Below, piece by piece: positions 42,207-51,930 of a stretch of DNA of 64,000 nucleotides. Position 1 is the first letter of the stretch. Every line of letters begins with the position of its first letter. The notes beneath the pieces are model-generated. The model worked only from the letters and a program-made list of their open reading frames with translations. It was not told the origin of the DNA and made no database searches. The stretch comes from G965267185 sp965267185 (lineage in GTDB: Bacteria; Pseudomonadota; Alphaproteobacteria; UBA6615). The DNA is taken from NCBI GenBank assembly GCA_965267185.1, contig OZ253937.1, positions 2,356,001 through 2,420,000 on the forward strand, written 5' to 3'. Both the position numbers and the translations under genes were made by a program.

Positions 42207-44339
42207 CTACCCAAGCTCGGCTTTATCCCACTCGGCGAAGCTGGAGCCGGCGTCGGCGAGTTCGCGCAGCAGCGCCGCGGGCTCCCATTTGTCACCCCAT
42301 TCGGCGTGGTAGCGGTCGAGCGTATCGCACACCTCGCGCAGGCCGACTGTGTCGGCATAGAACATGGGACCACCACGGTGGCGCGGGAAGCCGTAGCCGT
42401 GCAGCCAGATGACATCGATGTCGGACGCGCGGATCGCCAACCCCTCTTCGAGGATTTTCGCACCCTCGTTGATCATCGAATACATGCAGCGCTGCAAGAT
42501 CTCATCATCATCGATGGGCCTTCGGTTCAGGTCCATTTCGCGCGAGCGGGCAATGATGAGTTCTTCGATTTCGGGATCCGGTAACGCCGTTCGGCCGTCC
42601 TCGTAGCGGTACCAGCCGGCACCCGTTTTTTGGCCGAACCGGCGGAGCTCACATATCCGATCCAATAGGGGCGAAAACCGCTCATCGGCCGGACGCGTTT
42701 CGGCGCGGCGCTTCTCGATGGCCCAACTGATATCGAGACCCGCCAAGTCGGAAACCCGGAAGGGTCCCATGCGAAACCCGAATTCCTCGATCACCCGATC
42801 GACGTCTTGCGGCAGCGCCCCTTCCTCAATCAGGAAATCGCCCTGGCGGAAATAGGGCGCCAGCATGCGGTTGCCCACGAAGCCGTCGCACACGCCCACC
42901 ACGACACCCACCTTGTTGATCGCCTTGGCCATCGCCATCACCGAGGCCACGATGTCCTTATCGGTCTTCTCCGCCCGCACCACTTCAAGCAGCGTCATAA
43001 CGTTGGCCGGGCTGAAGAAATGGGTGCCAAGCACGCTTTCCGGCCGTTTGGTTGCGTTGGCGATCTCGTCGACATCCAAGGTCGAGGTGTTCGTGGCCAA
43101 AATGGCGTCGCTGCGCGCGAGCCGGTCCATCTCGGCAAAGACGCTTTGCTTCACGTCCATTTCCTCGAACACCGCTTCGATCACGATATCCGCGTCGGCC
43201 ATGTCGGCGTAGTCGGTCGAGGGCGTGATCCGGCCCAGACGCGCCGCCATCTCCTCATCGCTCAAACGGCCGCGTTTGCGGGTGGCGTCGTAGTTCGCCT
43301 CCATGCGCTTCATACCGTTGTCGAGATTTTCCTGGCTCGCTTCGATAACGGTGACCGGAAATCCGGCATTGGCGAACGACATAGCGATACCGCCGCCCAT
43401 CGTACCGGCGCCGATAACCGCCGCTTTGTTGACCGGCCGCAGCGCGATATCGGCGGGAATGTCGGGAATCTTGGTCACCTGCCGCTCGGCGAAGAAGGCA
43501 TGGACCAACGAGAGCGATTCGTCCGAGACCATCGCTTCGCGGCTTATTTCGGCTTCGCGCGCCCAGCCTTCATCGAACGGCATCGTCAACGCATTGGCGA
43601 CGCTTTCCAAACAGCGCAGCGGCGCCTGCAAACCGCGCGACGTCTTCTCCAGCTTGGCGCGGTAGTCCTCGATCAGTTTTTCGTTTGCCGCTTTGTCGCC
43701 GGGCACGTTCATTGTGCTGATACGCCGCGGCCCATCGCCCGACCGCACCAGCATCCGCGCATAGGTGATCGCGGCGTCTCGCACCGTGCCTTCCGGGACC
43801 ACCCGGTCGGCGAGGCCAAGTTCGACGGCCGTGCCGCCATCGACCGGCGCGCCCCCGGTGATCATATCGAGCGCTGTTTGCAAACCGAGCAGACGCGGGG
43901 CGCGCTGCGTGCCGCCGGCACCCGGGATGATCCCCCGCAACACCTCGGGAAATCCGATCTGAGCGGTCTCATCGGTGACCCGATAATGGCAACCGAGGGC
44001 GAGCTCCAAACCGCCACCCAAGGTGGGCCCATGAATCGCCGCGACCACCGGTTTGGCGCAAGTCTCGATCAGGTTCATGAGCTCACGGCTCATGGGTTTG
44101 ACATCGCGCGCCGGCGTGTTGAACTCGCGAATATCGGCGCCGCCACAGAGGTTCCGGCCCGCGCCGCAGATGATGATGACCGCCACATCGGGATCGCCGG
44201 CCGCCGTCTCCAAATGCTGCGCCAGGGTGACGCGAACGTCTTTACCCAGCGCATTCACCGGCGGATTATCGAGGGTCAGCACCGCGATATCGCCGTCGCG
44301 CTCATAGTGCACCGGACCGTTGGATTGCGTGCCTGCCAT
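42207..44339 (-). CDS. FadB-like multifunctional enoyl-CoA hydratase/3-hydroxyacyl-CoA dehydrogenase (copy 2)
   Basis: A 710-residue paralogue of the protein at 34437-36533, same domain order. Crotonase Glu pair: HGPTLGGGLELALGCHY and FPEVLRGIIPGAGGTQRAPR; NAD loop VIGAGTMGGGIAMSF; dehydrogenase His in GTHFFSPANVMTLLEVV. GGAGG lies nine bases before the chosen ATG; an upstream ATG adds 21 residues without similarity. Alone on its strand between OsmC and the SLC13 permease gene. The two copies probably differ in chain length or branching of substrate. Confidence 0.93.
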   Translation of the reverse strand: MAGTQSNGPVHYERDGDIAVLTLDNPPVNALGKDVRVTLAQHLETAAGDPDVAVIIICGAGRNLCGGADIREFNTPARDVKPMSRELMNLIETCAKPVVAAIHGPTLGGGLELALGCHYRVTDETAQIGFPEVLRGIIPGAGGTQRAPRLLGLQTALDMITGGAPVDGGTAVELGLADRVVPEGTVRDAAITYARMLVRSGDGPRRISTMNVPGDKAANEKLIEDYRAKLEKTSRGLQAPLRCLESVANALTMPFDEGWAREAEISREAMVSDESLSLVHAFFAERQVTKIPDIPADIALRPVNKAAVIGAGTMGGGIAMSFANAGFPVTVIEASQENLDNGMKRMEANYDATRKRGRLSDEEMAARLGRITPSTDYADMADADIVIEAVFEEMDVKQSVFAEMDRLARSDAILATNTSTLDVDEIANATKRPESVLGTHFFSPANVMTLLEVVRAEKTDKDIVASVMAMAKAINKVGVVVGVCDGFVGNRMLAPYFRQGDFLIEEGALPQDVDRVIEEFGFRMGPFRVSDLAGLDISWAIEKRRAETRPADERFSPLLDRICELRRFGQKTGAGWYRYEDGRTALPDPEIEELIIARSREMDLNRRPIDDDEILQRCMYSMINEGAKILEEGLAIRASDIDVIWLHGYGFPRHRGGPMFYADTVGLREVCDTLDRYHAEWGDKWEPAALLRELADAGSSFAEWDKAELG

Positions 44340-44536
44340 CGCCTCATTCCTCCGCTGAAATCTTCTTATCTTTTGAGTACCACTCGCCTCCCGGCCCGGC
44401 AAACCGCAACCGCGGTGCGATTGCAGCCATGCAGCGCCTTCAAAGCAAGGGGCGCGCGCCGTATGCTATAGCCACGTCATATCTTAGCCTCCCGCGCCCC
44501 AATCTTCTCCGGGCGCTTTACTCTCAGGATTGTTTC

Positions 44537-45931
44537 ATGGCGCAAGCCGACGCATCGCCGATGGGCGTTTCCAAGATTATTGCCGCAACGGCCACACTGG
44601 CGAGTATCGCCCTGCTGGCCGCCCCGCTATGGAGCGGTGACGCCTTGCTCTGGCAGGCTATCGGGATCGTGCTGTTTTCCGTCGCGCTGTGGGCAACCGG
44701 CGTCATTCCCATCCATATCACCGCACTGATCATGTTTTTGGCGACAGTGGTGCTCGACATCGCACCTGCGAACGTGACGTTCGCCGGGTTCCACGCTAGC
44801 GCCACATGGCTGGTCTTCGGTGGGCTGGTGATCACCATTGCCGTGCAACGCGCCGGTCTAGCGGCCCGTTTGGTGCAAGCCTTGGTCGCGCACCTGCCGG
44901 CGCATTACTTCGCGATGGCGCTCGGTATTGGAACCGCCGGCGTCGTGTTGGCGTTCCTCATGCCGTCGGCATCAGCGCGCGCCGTTTTGATGGCACCGCT
45001 GGCAATGGCTTTGGCCGACCGGCTGGGCTTCGCGGAGAACACCCAGGCGCGCTTCGGCTTGATCATCGCCGCCGGCATAGGGTCGACCATTCCCGCCTTT
45101 GGAATCCTGCCGTCGACCGTGGTCAGCATGGCATTCGCGGGCGCAGCGGAAAGCATCCACGGCGTAAGGTTCAGCTATTTCGACTATACTCTGCTGAATT
45201 TTCCGATCCTCGGCGCGCTCGGATTGCTGATTCAAGCAACCCTGATCACGCTCATGTTCGGCGCCAAACCACAGACCGGCGGTGCGGCGGAAACGCCGGC
45301 TAATTGGTCGGCCGATGAACGCCGGCTGCTGACCATATTGCTGGCCGCCCTGGCGTTGTGGATCACCGATTCCTTGCACGGCCTATCGCCCGCCTGGGTC
45401 GCGTTGGCGGCTGCCCTGCTCTGCATCACGCCACGCGTCGGCATGTTGTCGCCGAAGGTGCTGACTGACGATGTCAATTACGGGCCCTGGATATTTATCG
45501 CCGGCATTATCGGCATGGGGGCGATCGCCCGGCATACCGGTCTGGGCACCGCCATCGGCGAATTGCTGTTGGCCAACGTCCCATTGACGGCCGACGGCGG
45601 ATTAGTCACCTTCTACCAGATTTTCGCCATCGGCTCCGCGATCAGCTTTGTCGCCACCGCACCGGTTATGGCGCCGATCATGACCGCGTTCGCCGACGCC
45701 ATCGCCCAAGGGACCAATTGGCCGCTCCGATCGGTGCTGCTCGCCGAAGTGCCGAGCTTCATGGTCTTCCCCCTGCCCTACATGGCACCGCCGGTGGCGA
45801 TAACCATGGCAATCGGCGGCGTGCCCATGCGCGCGGGCGCCCGCGTCTTAGCAGTCTATTTTGTCGTTGCGCTCATCGTTATTCTGCCATTGCAATATCT
45901 GTGGGGGCGCCTGCTGGGCGTCTACCCGTAA
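44537..45931 (+). CDS. SLC13/DASS-family anion permease
   Basis: A 464-residue inner-membrane transporter with about twelve hydrophobic segments. HASATWLVFGGLVITIAVQR and the re-entrant FLMPSASARAVLMAP and VATAPVMAPIMTA (S-N-T-like) loops mark the divalent anion:Na+ symporter family, which imports C4-dicarboxylates, citrate or sulfate. An ATG after CAGGA was chosen; upstream codons add 36 non-conserved residues. The muconolactone-isomerase-like gene follows 21 bases later. Confidence 0.87.
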   Translation: MAQADASPMGVSKIIAATATLASIALLAAPLWSGDALLWQAIGIVLFSVALWATGVIPIHITALIMFLATVVLDIAPANVTFAGFHASATWLVFGGLVITIAVQRAGLAARLVQALVAHLPAHYFAMALGIGTAGVVLAFLMPSASARAVLMAPLAMALADRLGFAENTQARFGLIIAAGIGSTIPAFGILPSTVVSMAFAGAAESIHGVRFSYFDYTLLNFPILGALGLLIQATLITLMFGAKPQTGGAAETPANWSADERRLLTILLAALALWITDSLHGLSPAWVALAAALLCITPRVGMLSPKVLTDDVNYGPWIFIAGIIGMGAIARHTGLGTAIGELLLANVPLTADGGLVTFYQIFAIGSAISFVATAPVMAPIMTAFADAIAQGTNWPLRSVLLAEVPSFMVFPLPYMAPPVAITMAIGGVPMRAGARVLAVYFVVALIVILPLQYLWGRLLGVYP

Positions 45932-45952
45932 ATAACAAAAAGGGGGGAACTG

Positions 45953-46264
45953 ATGCTGTTTATGGTGCGGATCAAAGTGGAACTGCCAGGCGAAATGGAC
46001 CCGGCGCGGGTGAAAGAACTGGGAGACGCCGAGGCCGACCGGGCGATCGAATTGATCCAGGCCGGAAGCTTGCGGAAAATCTGGCGGGTCGTCGGCGAGC
46101 GGGCAAACTTTTCGGTCTGGGAAGCCGACAGCCTCGAAGAATTCCATGCGAATATCTCGTCGCTGCCGCTCCACCCATGGATGACCGTGGATGTCACACC
46201 GATAATCGAGCACCCGGCAACCCAGGCCTATGAGTCACGGGTCGGCCCCTTCCCGACGATCTAA
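45953..46264 (+). CDS. Muconolactone delta-isomerase-like protein
   Basis: A 103-residue ferredoxin-like protein. MLFMVRIKVELPGEMDPARV, RKIWRVVGERANFSVWEADS and SLPLHPWMTVDVTPI follow the CatC family (MIase). No other beta-ketoadipate gene (catA, catB, pcaD) is in the window, so a true muconolactone role is doubtful. Preceded by GGGGGG and cotranscribed with the SLC13 permease gene. Confidence 0.85.
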   Translation: MLFMVRIKVELPGEMDPARVKELGDAEADRAIELIQAGSLRKIWRVVGERANFSVWEADSLEEFHANISSLPLHPWMTVDVTPIIEHPATQAYESRVGPFPTI

Positions 46265-46307
46265 CGCTGAGGTTCGGTAAAGAAGATAGCGGCTCCTGCG
46301 CTATCGG

Positions 46308-47108
46308 CTAATATCCCCGTTCGGCTTTCAGGTCGGCGGCGGTGCGGAAATAGTCGGCATAGCGTTCGGAGACCCGCGCACCGGGATAGAAGGCCGCGGC
46401 ATAGGACGGACGCGCGCGCAAGCGTTCGTACCATTCGACAACCTTGGGCAAATCGGCCCATAAGTCGGCGTAGCCCAGATCGTCCATGCGGTCGATCGCC
46501 GGCGCTACCAAAATATCGACGAGCGTGAACTGCTCGCCCATGATCCAGGGGCCGCCGGTCTCCTCGATGGCTTGCTGCATGCGTTCGCAAGTCTGGCGGA
46601 TCTGGTCGCACGCATTGCCGATATCCTTCTCGCCGAAACCGTCCTTGGTCATGCGCTGATAGAATTCCTTGCGGATCGGCAGCCGGTCGGCATGGGTGAG
46701 AAACTGCTCGTCTTTCAGTTTGGCGAAACGCATCGGCGCAAACAGATTCGCGAAGGACGGCACGCGCACCGCAACGGTAGGCACTTCCTCCAGATAGCGC
46801 AGCCAGGCCCGCATGCGCGCCTTGCCGAGCGCGTCAGGCGGCGAGAGCGGCGTATCGGGAAGAACGTCGTCGAGATATTCGACGATGGCCGAGGATTCGA
46901 GGATCACCTCGCCGTCATGGACGAAGGTCGGCACCACGCCATTGGGGTTGAGCGCTAAATATTCCGGTGTGAGCTGCTCGAACTTGCCGAGATCGACTTC
47001 GTGATCGACCCAATCCTTGCCGCGTTCCGGATAGCCCTTTTCCGCCAGCGTTAACCGTACTTTCTGGCTGCAGGTCGAATGGGCCGTGTGATACAGCTCA
47101 AAGGTCAT
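46308..47108 (-). CDS. Glutathione S-transferase family protein
   Basis: A 266-residue GST. The thioredoxin-like N-terminal domain starts LYHTAHSTCSQKVRLTLAEKG-like (active Ser/Thr near residue 12), with NPNGVVPTFVHDGEVILESS holding the cis-Pro and glutathione-gamma-glutamyl contact ES. The helical C-terminal domain includes WIMGEQFTLVDILVAPAIDR. The length and central insert resemble ganglioside-induced GDAP1-like and LigE/F-like GSTs. GGGAGGAAAA precedes the ATG. Confidence 0.9.
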   Translation of the reverse strand: MTFELYHTAHSTCSQKVRLTLAEKGYPERGKDWVDHEVDLGKFEQLTPEYLALNPNGVVPTFVHDGEVILESSAIVEYLDDVLPDTPLSPPDALGKARMRAWLRYLEEVPTVAVRVPSFANLFAPMRFAKLKDEQFLTHADRLPIRKEFYQRMTKDGFGEKDIGNACDQIRQTCERMQQAIEETGGPWIMGEQFTLVDILVAPAIDRMDDLGYADLWADLPKVVEWYERLRARPSYAAAFYPGARVSERYADYFRTAADLKAERGY

Positions 47109-47179
47109 GTTTTCCTCCCGACAAATTGAATGCTCGCGCCTGGACGGCCCGTAGCGACGCTTATAACAATCCCCATCCC

Positions 47180-48250
47180 ATGATTTACCGCAGCCGGCGC
47201 ACCGTGCCCAGATACCGCCGTGGGCGCACATTTTTGGCTTTCACAGCGCTCGCATTCGGTTTAGCGCTGCCTGTACCCGCCGCTGCCTTCGATTTCAGCC
47301 GCTGGCCCGATCCCGGAACGACAACTGGCGTTAACGGCGCAATCGTCAGCTACCCGAGCCACAGCCCCTTTACCTTGCGGGAGGTTGGCCGCGGCGAGGA
47401 AGAGGATCCGGCAACGCCGGCCCGGGCCGGGCTGTTCGTGCCGGCAACCGCGACGGCGGATAACCCAGTGCCGGCGGTGGTGTTGCTCCACGGGGCAGCC
47501 GGCGTGTTGCGCGCGCGAGAAATTACCTATGCCGGACAATTCGCCGAGATGGGGGTCGCCGCCCTGGTGGTCGATGCGTTCGGCGCTCGGCGCGACCGGG
47601 CGACCGGCTTTGTCGAACGCCTTCTCGAGGTCACCGAAACCATGGTTCTTGCCGACGCCTATGCTGGGCTGCGGTTTCTCGACTCCCGACCTGAGATCGA
47701 CGGCGAGCGGGTGGCTCTCATCGGTTTTTCCTATGGCGGTCTTTCCGCCACGTTGGGTGCCTTCGAGCAAGTCGCCGAGACACTCAACCCCGACGGTCCG
47801 CGCTTCGCCGCCCATATTTCTTACTATGGGCCGTGCATCGCCCGCTTCGATGACGCCCGGGCGACCGGCGCCCCGATACTCATGCTCGCCGGATCGGAAG
47901 ACGCCATCGTTAATCCCGAGCGCTGCAACCAGGTGTTGGCCGATTTGCGAAAAGGCGGCGCCGAGACCGAGTTTATTGTTTACCAAGGCGCATTTCACCA
48001 ATGGGATGGCAGCTTCCGCGGCCCCCGAACGATCGGGCGCAACCTCGCCGACTGCCGTTTCCAGGTTGGCGCCAACGGGGTGGTTCGCGACCGCTTTACC
48101 TTTCTACACATGACTGGGCCGTTTACGCGCCGCCTCATCTTGGCGGCCTGTGTCGATAGCGACGGCTATCTGATCGGCCGCGACGACACCGTGCGGGCAA
48201 AATCAAACCAGGCGGTAGGGGATTTTCTTAGCCGCGCCTTCGCGCGCTAG
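47180..48250 (+). CDS. Secreted dienelactone hydrolase-family alpha/beta hydrolase
   Basis: A 356-residue alpha/beta hydrolase with an N-terminal signal sequence (FLAFTALAFGLALPVPAAA after basic residues), so periplasmic. VVLLHGAAGVL holds the oxyanion loop; the nucleophile is Ser in GFSYGGLS rather than the Cys of true dienelactone hydrolase; Asp in GSEDAIVNP and His in GAFHQWDG complete the triad. A TTG start 54 bases earlier is possible but no Shine-Dalgarno supports either. Confidence 0.85.
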   Translation: MIYRSRRTVPRYRRGRTFLAFTALAFGLALPVPAAAFDFSRWPDPGTTTGVNGAIVSYPSHSPFTLREVGRGEEEDPATPARAGLFVPATATADNPVPAVVLLHGAAGVLRAREITYAGQFAEMGVAALVVDAFGARRDRATGFVERLLEVTETMVLADAYAGLRFLDSRPEIDGERVALIGFSYGGLSATLGAFEQVAETLNPDGPRFAAHISYYGPCIARFDDARATGAPILMLAGSEDAIVNPERCNQVLADLRKGGAETEFIVYQGAFHQWDGSFRGPRTIGRNLADCRFQVGANGVVRDRFTFLHMTGPFTRRLILAACVDSDGYLIGRDDTVRAKSNQAVGDFLSRAFAR

Positions 48251-48346
48251 ATTGATGTTTTACAGTGCACATACTTGATCAATCCCAAAGATGGATAACG
48301 CTGCCGTTCCATTACAATTTGAACTGGGTCTCTGAACCTGCGTATT

Positions 48347-48745
48347 TCACTGTACGCATTGTCTTAGACGGGCAGCCCGCTCCGGGCCATTTCCATGATA
48401 AAAGGATGTCCCCCCACCATTCATAAAAAAGTCATGTGCCGCTTGGACTTCCGCCGGTCGGGCATTCCTAGCAGCCCAGCAGTCAGCCTCCGCTTCCATT
48501 TGTTGCGGCCATTGGGGACGATACCCGTGACCAAGATTCACGTGTCCATACTCATGTGCGCGAAAAAAACCACATAGTAATGGGCCGGCCTGTCGGCAAA
48601 TGTTTGGGTTGTATTCAATAACCGGACCTTGAGGTGTTGGAACAACGCGCGCAATGTCATTTAAGTATGGATTTGCTATTTCAGGTACTTGTGCTGCCGC
48701 TCCATTAATGAGGACAAAGAAAATCACTATAGCAACGCGTATCAT
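48347..48745 (-). CDS. Small secreted protein with HEXXH zinc motif
   Basis: A 132-residue protein I do not recognise. A signal peptide spans residues 1-18 (VAIVIFFVLINGAAAQ). The mature part has His64-Glu65-Tyr-Gly-His68 (HEXXH) and then Glu84-x3-Asp88 in QMEAEADCWAAR, the zinc-ligand layout of gluzincin metallopeptidases. Four Cys (50, 58, 89, 130) could form two disulfides. GGGAGGGAG precedes the ATG. The gene lies in an AT-richer patch. A mini-protease or its decoy are possible; no function is assigned. Confidence 0.75.
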   Translation of the reverse strand: MIRVAIVIFFVLINGAAAQVPEIANPYLNDIARVVPTPQGPVIEYNPNICRQAGPLLCGFFRAHEYGHVNLGHGYRPQWPQQMEAEADCWAARNARPAEVQAAHDFFMNGGGTSFYHGNGPERAARLRQCVQ

Positions 48746-48918
48746 TTGCTCCCTCCCAAATGTACGAGTTTCGACTCGGGTATGGTCAATGCCTGCCTAA
48801 AATAATACTCTATAAAGTTGTGTAAATAAAGATATAACTCGTTTAGATTGTAAGCAAGCATGTTCGACGCGAGCGTGATCAATAAACTCGAACCCAGACC
48901 GTGCGCAGGGAGCAATAA

Positions 48919-49743
48919 ATGGCAGATACATCTGGTGCCTCCGTCGAGGAACGGCTGGCGCGTATCGAAGGGCAACTTGGTGCGGACGAGCGATCGCTAC
49001 TAAAAAAGGTTGGGTTATTTGGCGGACTAATAGCCCTGTTCATCTCAATATTCACTGGTGGTTTCCAGGTATTCGATCAGTTAGTCCTACGACAGCAGGC
49101 GGCGTTTAATGCCGACGCGCGGGAATTGGCTGGGTATGTGCGGCGGATTGCTGAATTGAACTCAGAGATTGTGAAATTGAGTGTCGGCCAGGACACACAA
49201 CAAATCGATCCTGTCAGCGTTCAGATCGTTAAGGTTATCAATGCTGAAAAGGCGTCAACGCTCAGCCTTGCTGATCGCTTGATAGAGCGTCAGCCGGCCA
49301 CCGCGGACTTCGCGAATCTCATCACCCTAAGCTTTGAACATATGAATTTCGGCAACAATGCCCAGGCGGCAGTGTATGCAAAACGGGCAGAGCATTTATC
49401 CATTTCACAGTTTGAACGCGCCGAATCGCTTCGATATTTAGCTCGAGCGCAAGTACTTCCTAGCGGCCTCCAAAACATCGAACTAGCCCGCCAAACCTTC
49501 ACGACAGCATTGGATAGTGCACGAAAAATACAGTCGTTTCTTCGGCCACAGTTAATTGCGAGCGTCTATGCTGATTGGATAAATGGTGAATCTTGGTATG
49601 GAGATTGTAATCGGGCCCGTGAACTCCTTAGCGAATTACACGACGAACTAAGCACAAGCGTGGCTGGACAAAACGCCCTATCGGTAGCGATGGGAGAAAT
49701 CCACACCCTCACTCAAACAAATACGAACTGCCGCCTGAATTAA
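48919..49743 (+). CDS. Single-span membrane protein with helical repeat domain, unknown function
   Basis: A 274-residue protein not recognised. Residues 1-28 are charged and helical, 31-50 a membrane segment (VGLFGGLIALFISIFTGGF), and the rest a helical, probably TPR-like periplasmic domain (NAQAAVYAKRAEHLSISQFE, ESLRYLARAQVLP, IELARQTFTTALDSARKIQS). GGGAG precedes the ATG. Codon choice is visibly more AT-rich than in neighbouring genes, which with the adjacent HEXXH gene suggests acquisition by transfer. Confidence 0.72.
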   Translation: MADTSGASVEERLARIEGQLGADERSLLKKVGLFGGLIALFISIFTGGFQVFDQLVLRQQAAFNADARELAGYVRRIAELNSEIVKLSVGQDTQQIDPVSVQIVKVINAEKASTLSLADRLIERQPATADFANLITLSFEHMNFGNNAQAAVYAKRAEHLSISQFERAESLRYLARAQVLPSGLQNIELARQTFTTALDSARKIQSFLRPQLIASVYADWINGESWYGDCNRARELLSELHDELSTSVAGQNALSVAMGEIHTLTQTNTNCRLN

Positions 49744-49800
49744 TAGAGTCAGTACAACAGTCGGACTCCAGAACGGCGCGGCTCTTGCGTCTCGCGGGAA

Positions 49801-51045
49801 CTATTCGGCGGCTTGTTCGACGTCCGGATAGTCGGTGAGCTCGTCCAAGGCCGGTTTCACCTCTTCCATGAAAATCTTGAGCTGCTTGATCATGTCGTCC
49901 TTCGGCGTCTGCGCGTAGTGATAGATCAAGGTGATGTATTCGGCTGGTAGCTGCTTCCACTGGTCGACGTAGAAGTCGCGTACCTCCGACACCGTGCCGT
50001 ATTGAAACAGGCCGGTGTCGTCCATCAAGTCGAGCATTTCCTGATCGGATGCATTCTTCTTCGCGTCGGTCCAATCGGGAAACAGCGGACCATAGAAGTT
50101 CATGAAAATATCGCTCGACCAGTCGAGCGCCATCTGCGCCCCCTCATCATGGGTTTCGCCGATATGGGGCCAACGGACGATTGCCTGGTTCTGTCCGGGC
50201 GCGAAGTTGAAGCCGTGTTGGTTGGCCACTTCGGTGTAACGCGGGCCGTAGGTCGCGCACCGCCCGATGCTGGAGAAGTAAGACGGTATAAAGCCGCGTT
50301 CGCCGGCGTACTCGACGGTCTCGATACTGGCGTTACTGGCGATAAACACCTTCGGATGGGGATCGGTATAGGGCGCGGGAACGACACAGATTTTACGCAG
50401 ATTACCGTCTTCATCCATTTCGCCCGGCGCTCCCAACTGCCGGGTAACGTCGCCCATGAACCAGCCTTCCAGACCTTTGTCATGAGGATAGGGGTATTCC
50501 CACAGATCGCTCTTGTAATCGAAGGTGCCCTCGGTCCACGCCTTCAAAACGATATCGACCTGCTCTTCGAAAATCTTGCGGTTGTGTTCGTCGGCCGCGC
50601 TCTTGTCCGACAGCGTGGCGACGCTGCCGATCTTCTGACCCAGCACGTTGGTCCAACGCGACTGATAGCCGCGTGCAAAGCCCACGAAACAACGCCCTTT
50701 GGTGATGTGGTCGAGGGTCGCGGTTTCCTCGGCAACGCGGATGGGATCGTCGACCGACATGACGTAGCCCAGGCTGCCGATCCGCACCTTTTTCGACAGA
50801 CCGGCCCAATAGCCGGTATTCATTCCGATCGACGGACCGACTTCGTAGCCTTCGGAATGAAAGTGATGCTCGATAGAAGAGATGCCCCACACATCCAAAT
50901 CGTCCATCGCCTGGAGGATGTCCGGCATGCCGTCCATGGCCTCCTGGAACCGCTCTTTGTTGCGCCCCATCGGGCGAAGCGCCTTACGTTCCTCAACACT
51001 CTCAGCGCGAAGCACCGGGTACATTTGGACAAGGACTTTGACCAT
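49801..51045 (-). CDS. LLM-class flavin-dependent oxidoreductase (luciferase-like)
   Basis: A 414-residue TIM-barrel FMN monooxygenase. WGISSIEHHFHSEGYEVGPS and GYVMSVDDPIRVAEETATLD followed by KGRCFVGFARGYQ are the luciferase-like signature. Such enzymes oxidise alkanes, aldehydes, sulfonates or terpenoid ketones with reduced flavin from a partner reductase; none is adjacent. GGAGGG precedes the ATG. The CMD-family gene lies 127 bases upstream on the same strand. Confidence 0.92.
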   Translation of the reverse strand: MVKVLVQMYPVLRAESVEERKALRPMGRNKERFQEAMDGMPDILQAMDDLDVWGISSIEHHFHSEGYEVGPSIGMNTGYWAGLSKKVRIGSLGYVMSVDDPIRVAEETATLDHITKGRCFVGFARGYQSRWTNVLGQKIGSVATLSDKSAADEHNRKIFEEQVDIVLKAWTEGTFDYKSDLWEYPYPHDKGLEGWFMGDVTRQLGAPGEMDEDGNLRKICVVPAPYTDPHPKVFIASNASIETVEYAGERGFIPSYFSSIGRCATYGPRYTEVANQHGFNFAPGQNQAIVRWPHIGETHDEGAQMALDWSSDIFMNFYGPLFPDWTDAKKNASDQEMLDLMDDTGLFQYGTVSEVRDFYVDQWKQLPAEYITLIYHYAQTPKDDMIKQLKIFMEEVKPALDELTDYPDVEQAAE

Positions 51046-51171
51046 GGGTTCCCTCCATTTCAGGCCCTACAAACGTCGGGCCGTTATTATGTTTCGGCGA
51101 TGCTATCGCCTCCTAATGATCACTCCAAATAGCAACTACCGATATCGCCTATAGCGGTTGTCTATAAAAAC

Positions 51172-51750
51172 CTAAGCGACCTTGTTGAACGTGATGTCGT
51201 CGTAGCTCTCTTCGACCGGGATGCGGACGGTATTAATGAAGCGCGCCAGCATGCCGTAGTAGCCGATCATAACGGTGAGATCGACGAACCCGCCGATGCC
51301 GAAACTTTCCTTCAACGTATCCACCATCTCGTCGGAAATCGGCTCGTTGCGGGTCAGCAAGCGGGCATAGGTTACCGCCGTTCCCACTGGCGCGGGCTCG
51401 GCTTCGAGCTCAGCCGAGCCTATCTTTTTTAGCAACTCATTAGACGCCCCCGCCTTTTCGGCGACCCGCCAGTGATGCTTCCACTCGTATTCGCATTGTA
51501 GCTCCTGGGCCACCGTCAAGATGACCAGCTCACGCAAGACATCGTCGAAATCGGTCTCATAGCGCACATGGGCGCCGACCGGTGTCACTGCGGCCATCGC
51601 GCCCGGGCTATTCGCCAACAATGCAAACACATTAGGCATCACATCATGGCCGCGCGTGCGCAGTATTTCGTCCCAGGCCTCCAGAAACTCGGCCGGGCAA
51701 TCTTCTCGTTCCATGCGCTCGAGGCGCGAGCCTTCCAAGGGTGTCGTCAC
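51172..51750 (-). CDS. Carboxymuconolactone decarboxylase-family protein
   Basis: A 192-residue AhpD/CMD-fold protein. LAHSP-like LLANSPGAMAAV, then LRELVILTVAQELQCEYEWK and HHWRVAEKAGAS. Only one Cys of the AhpD CxxC pair is present, with the conserved His, so disulfide reductase activity is unlikely. Often found beside LLM oxidoreductases in catabolic regions; substrate unknown. Confidence 0.9.
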   Translation of the reverse strand: MTTPLEGSRLERMEREDCPAEFLEAWDEILRTRGHDVMPNVFALLANSPGAMAAVTPVGAHVRYETDFDDVLRELVILTVAQELQCEYEWKHHWRVAEKAGASNELLKKIGSAELEAEPAPVGTAVTYARLLTRNEPISDEMVDTLKESFGIGGFVDLTVMIGYYGMLARFINTVRIPVEESYDDITFNKVA

Positions 51751-51930
51751 AGTTTAATCTCCCCGTCATTTTTGTTTTCCGTGCGTAGGCTCCATACACC
51801 GCACACACGTTCGATATTGGTTTCAGGAAACCATTTTCGGGCCAGCGCCGTCAACGCGGCCCTCGCGATTTGCGCACGGCTAGAGCCAAATCGGCGGCGA
51901 ATATGCTAGACGCGCATATCGAAATCGAAA

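Noticed and set aside
42807..44471. A 554-codon plus-strand frame opposite the second FadB-like gene
   Set aside because: It mirrors the FadB-like gene on the other strand, is rich in Arg and His and shows no family; an antisense shadow of a high-GC gene.
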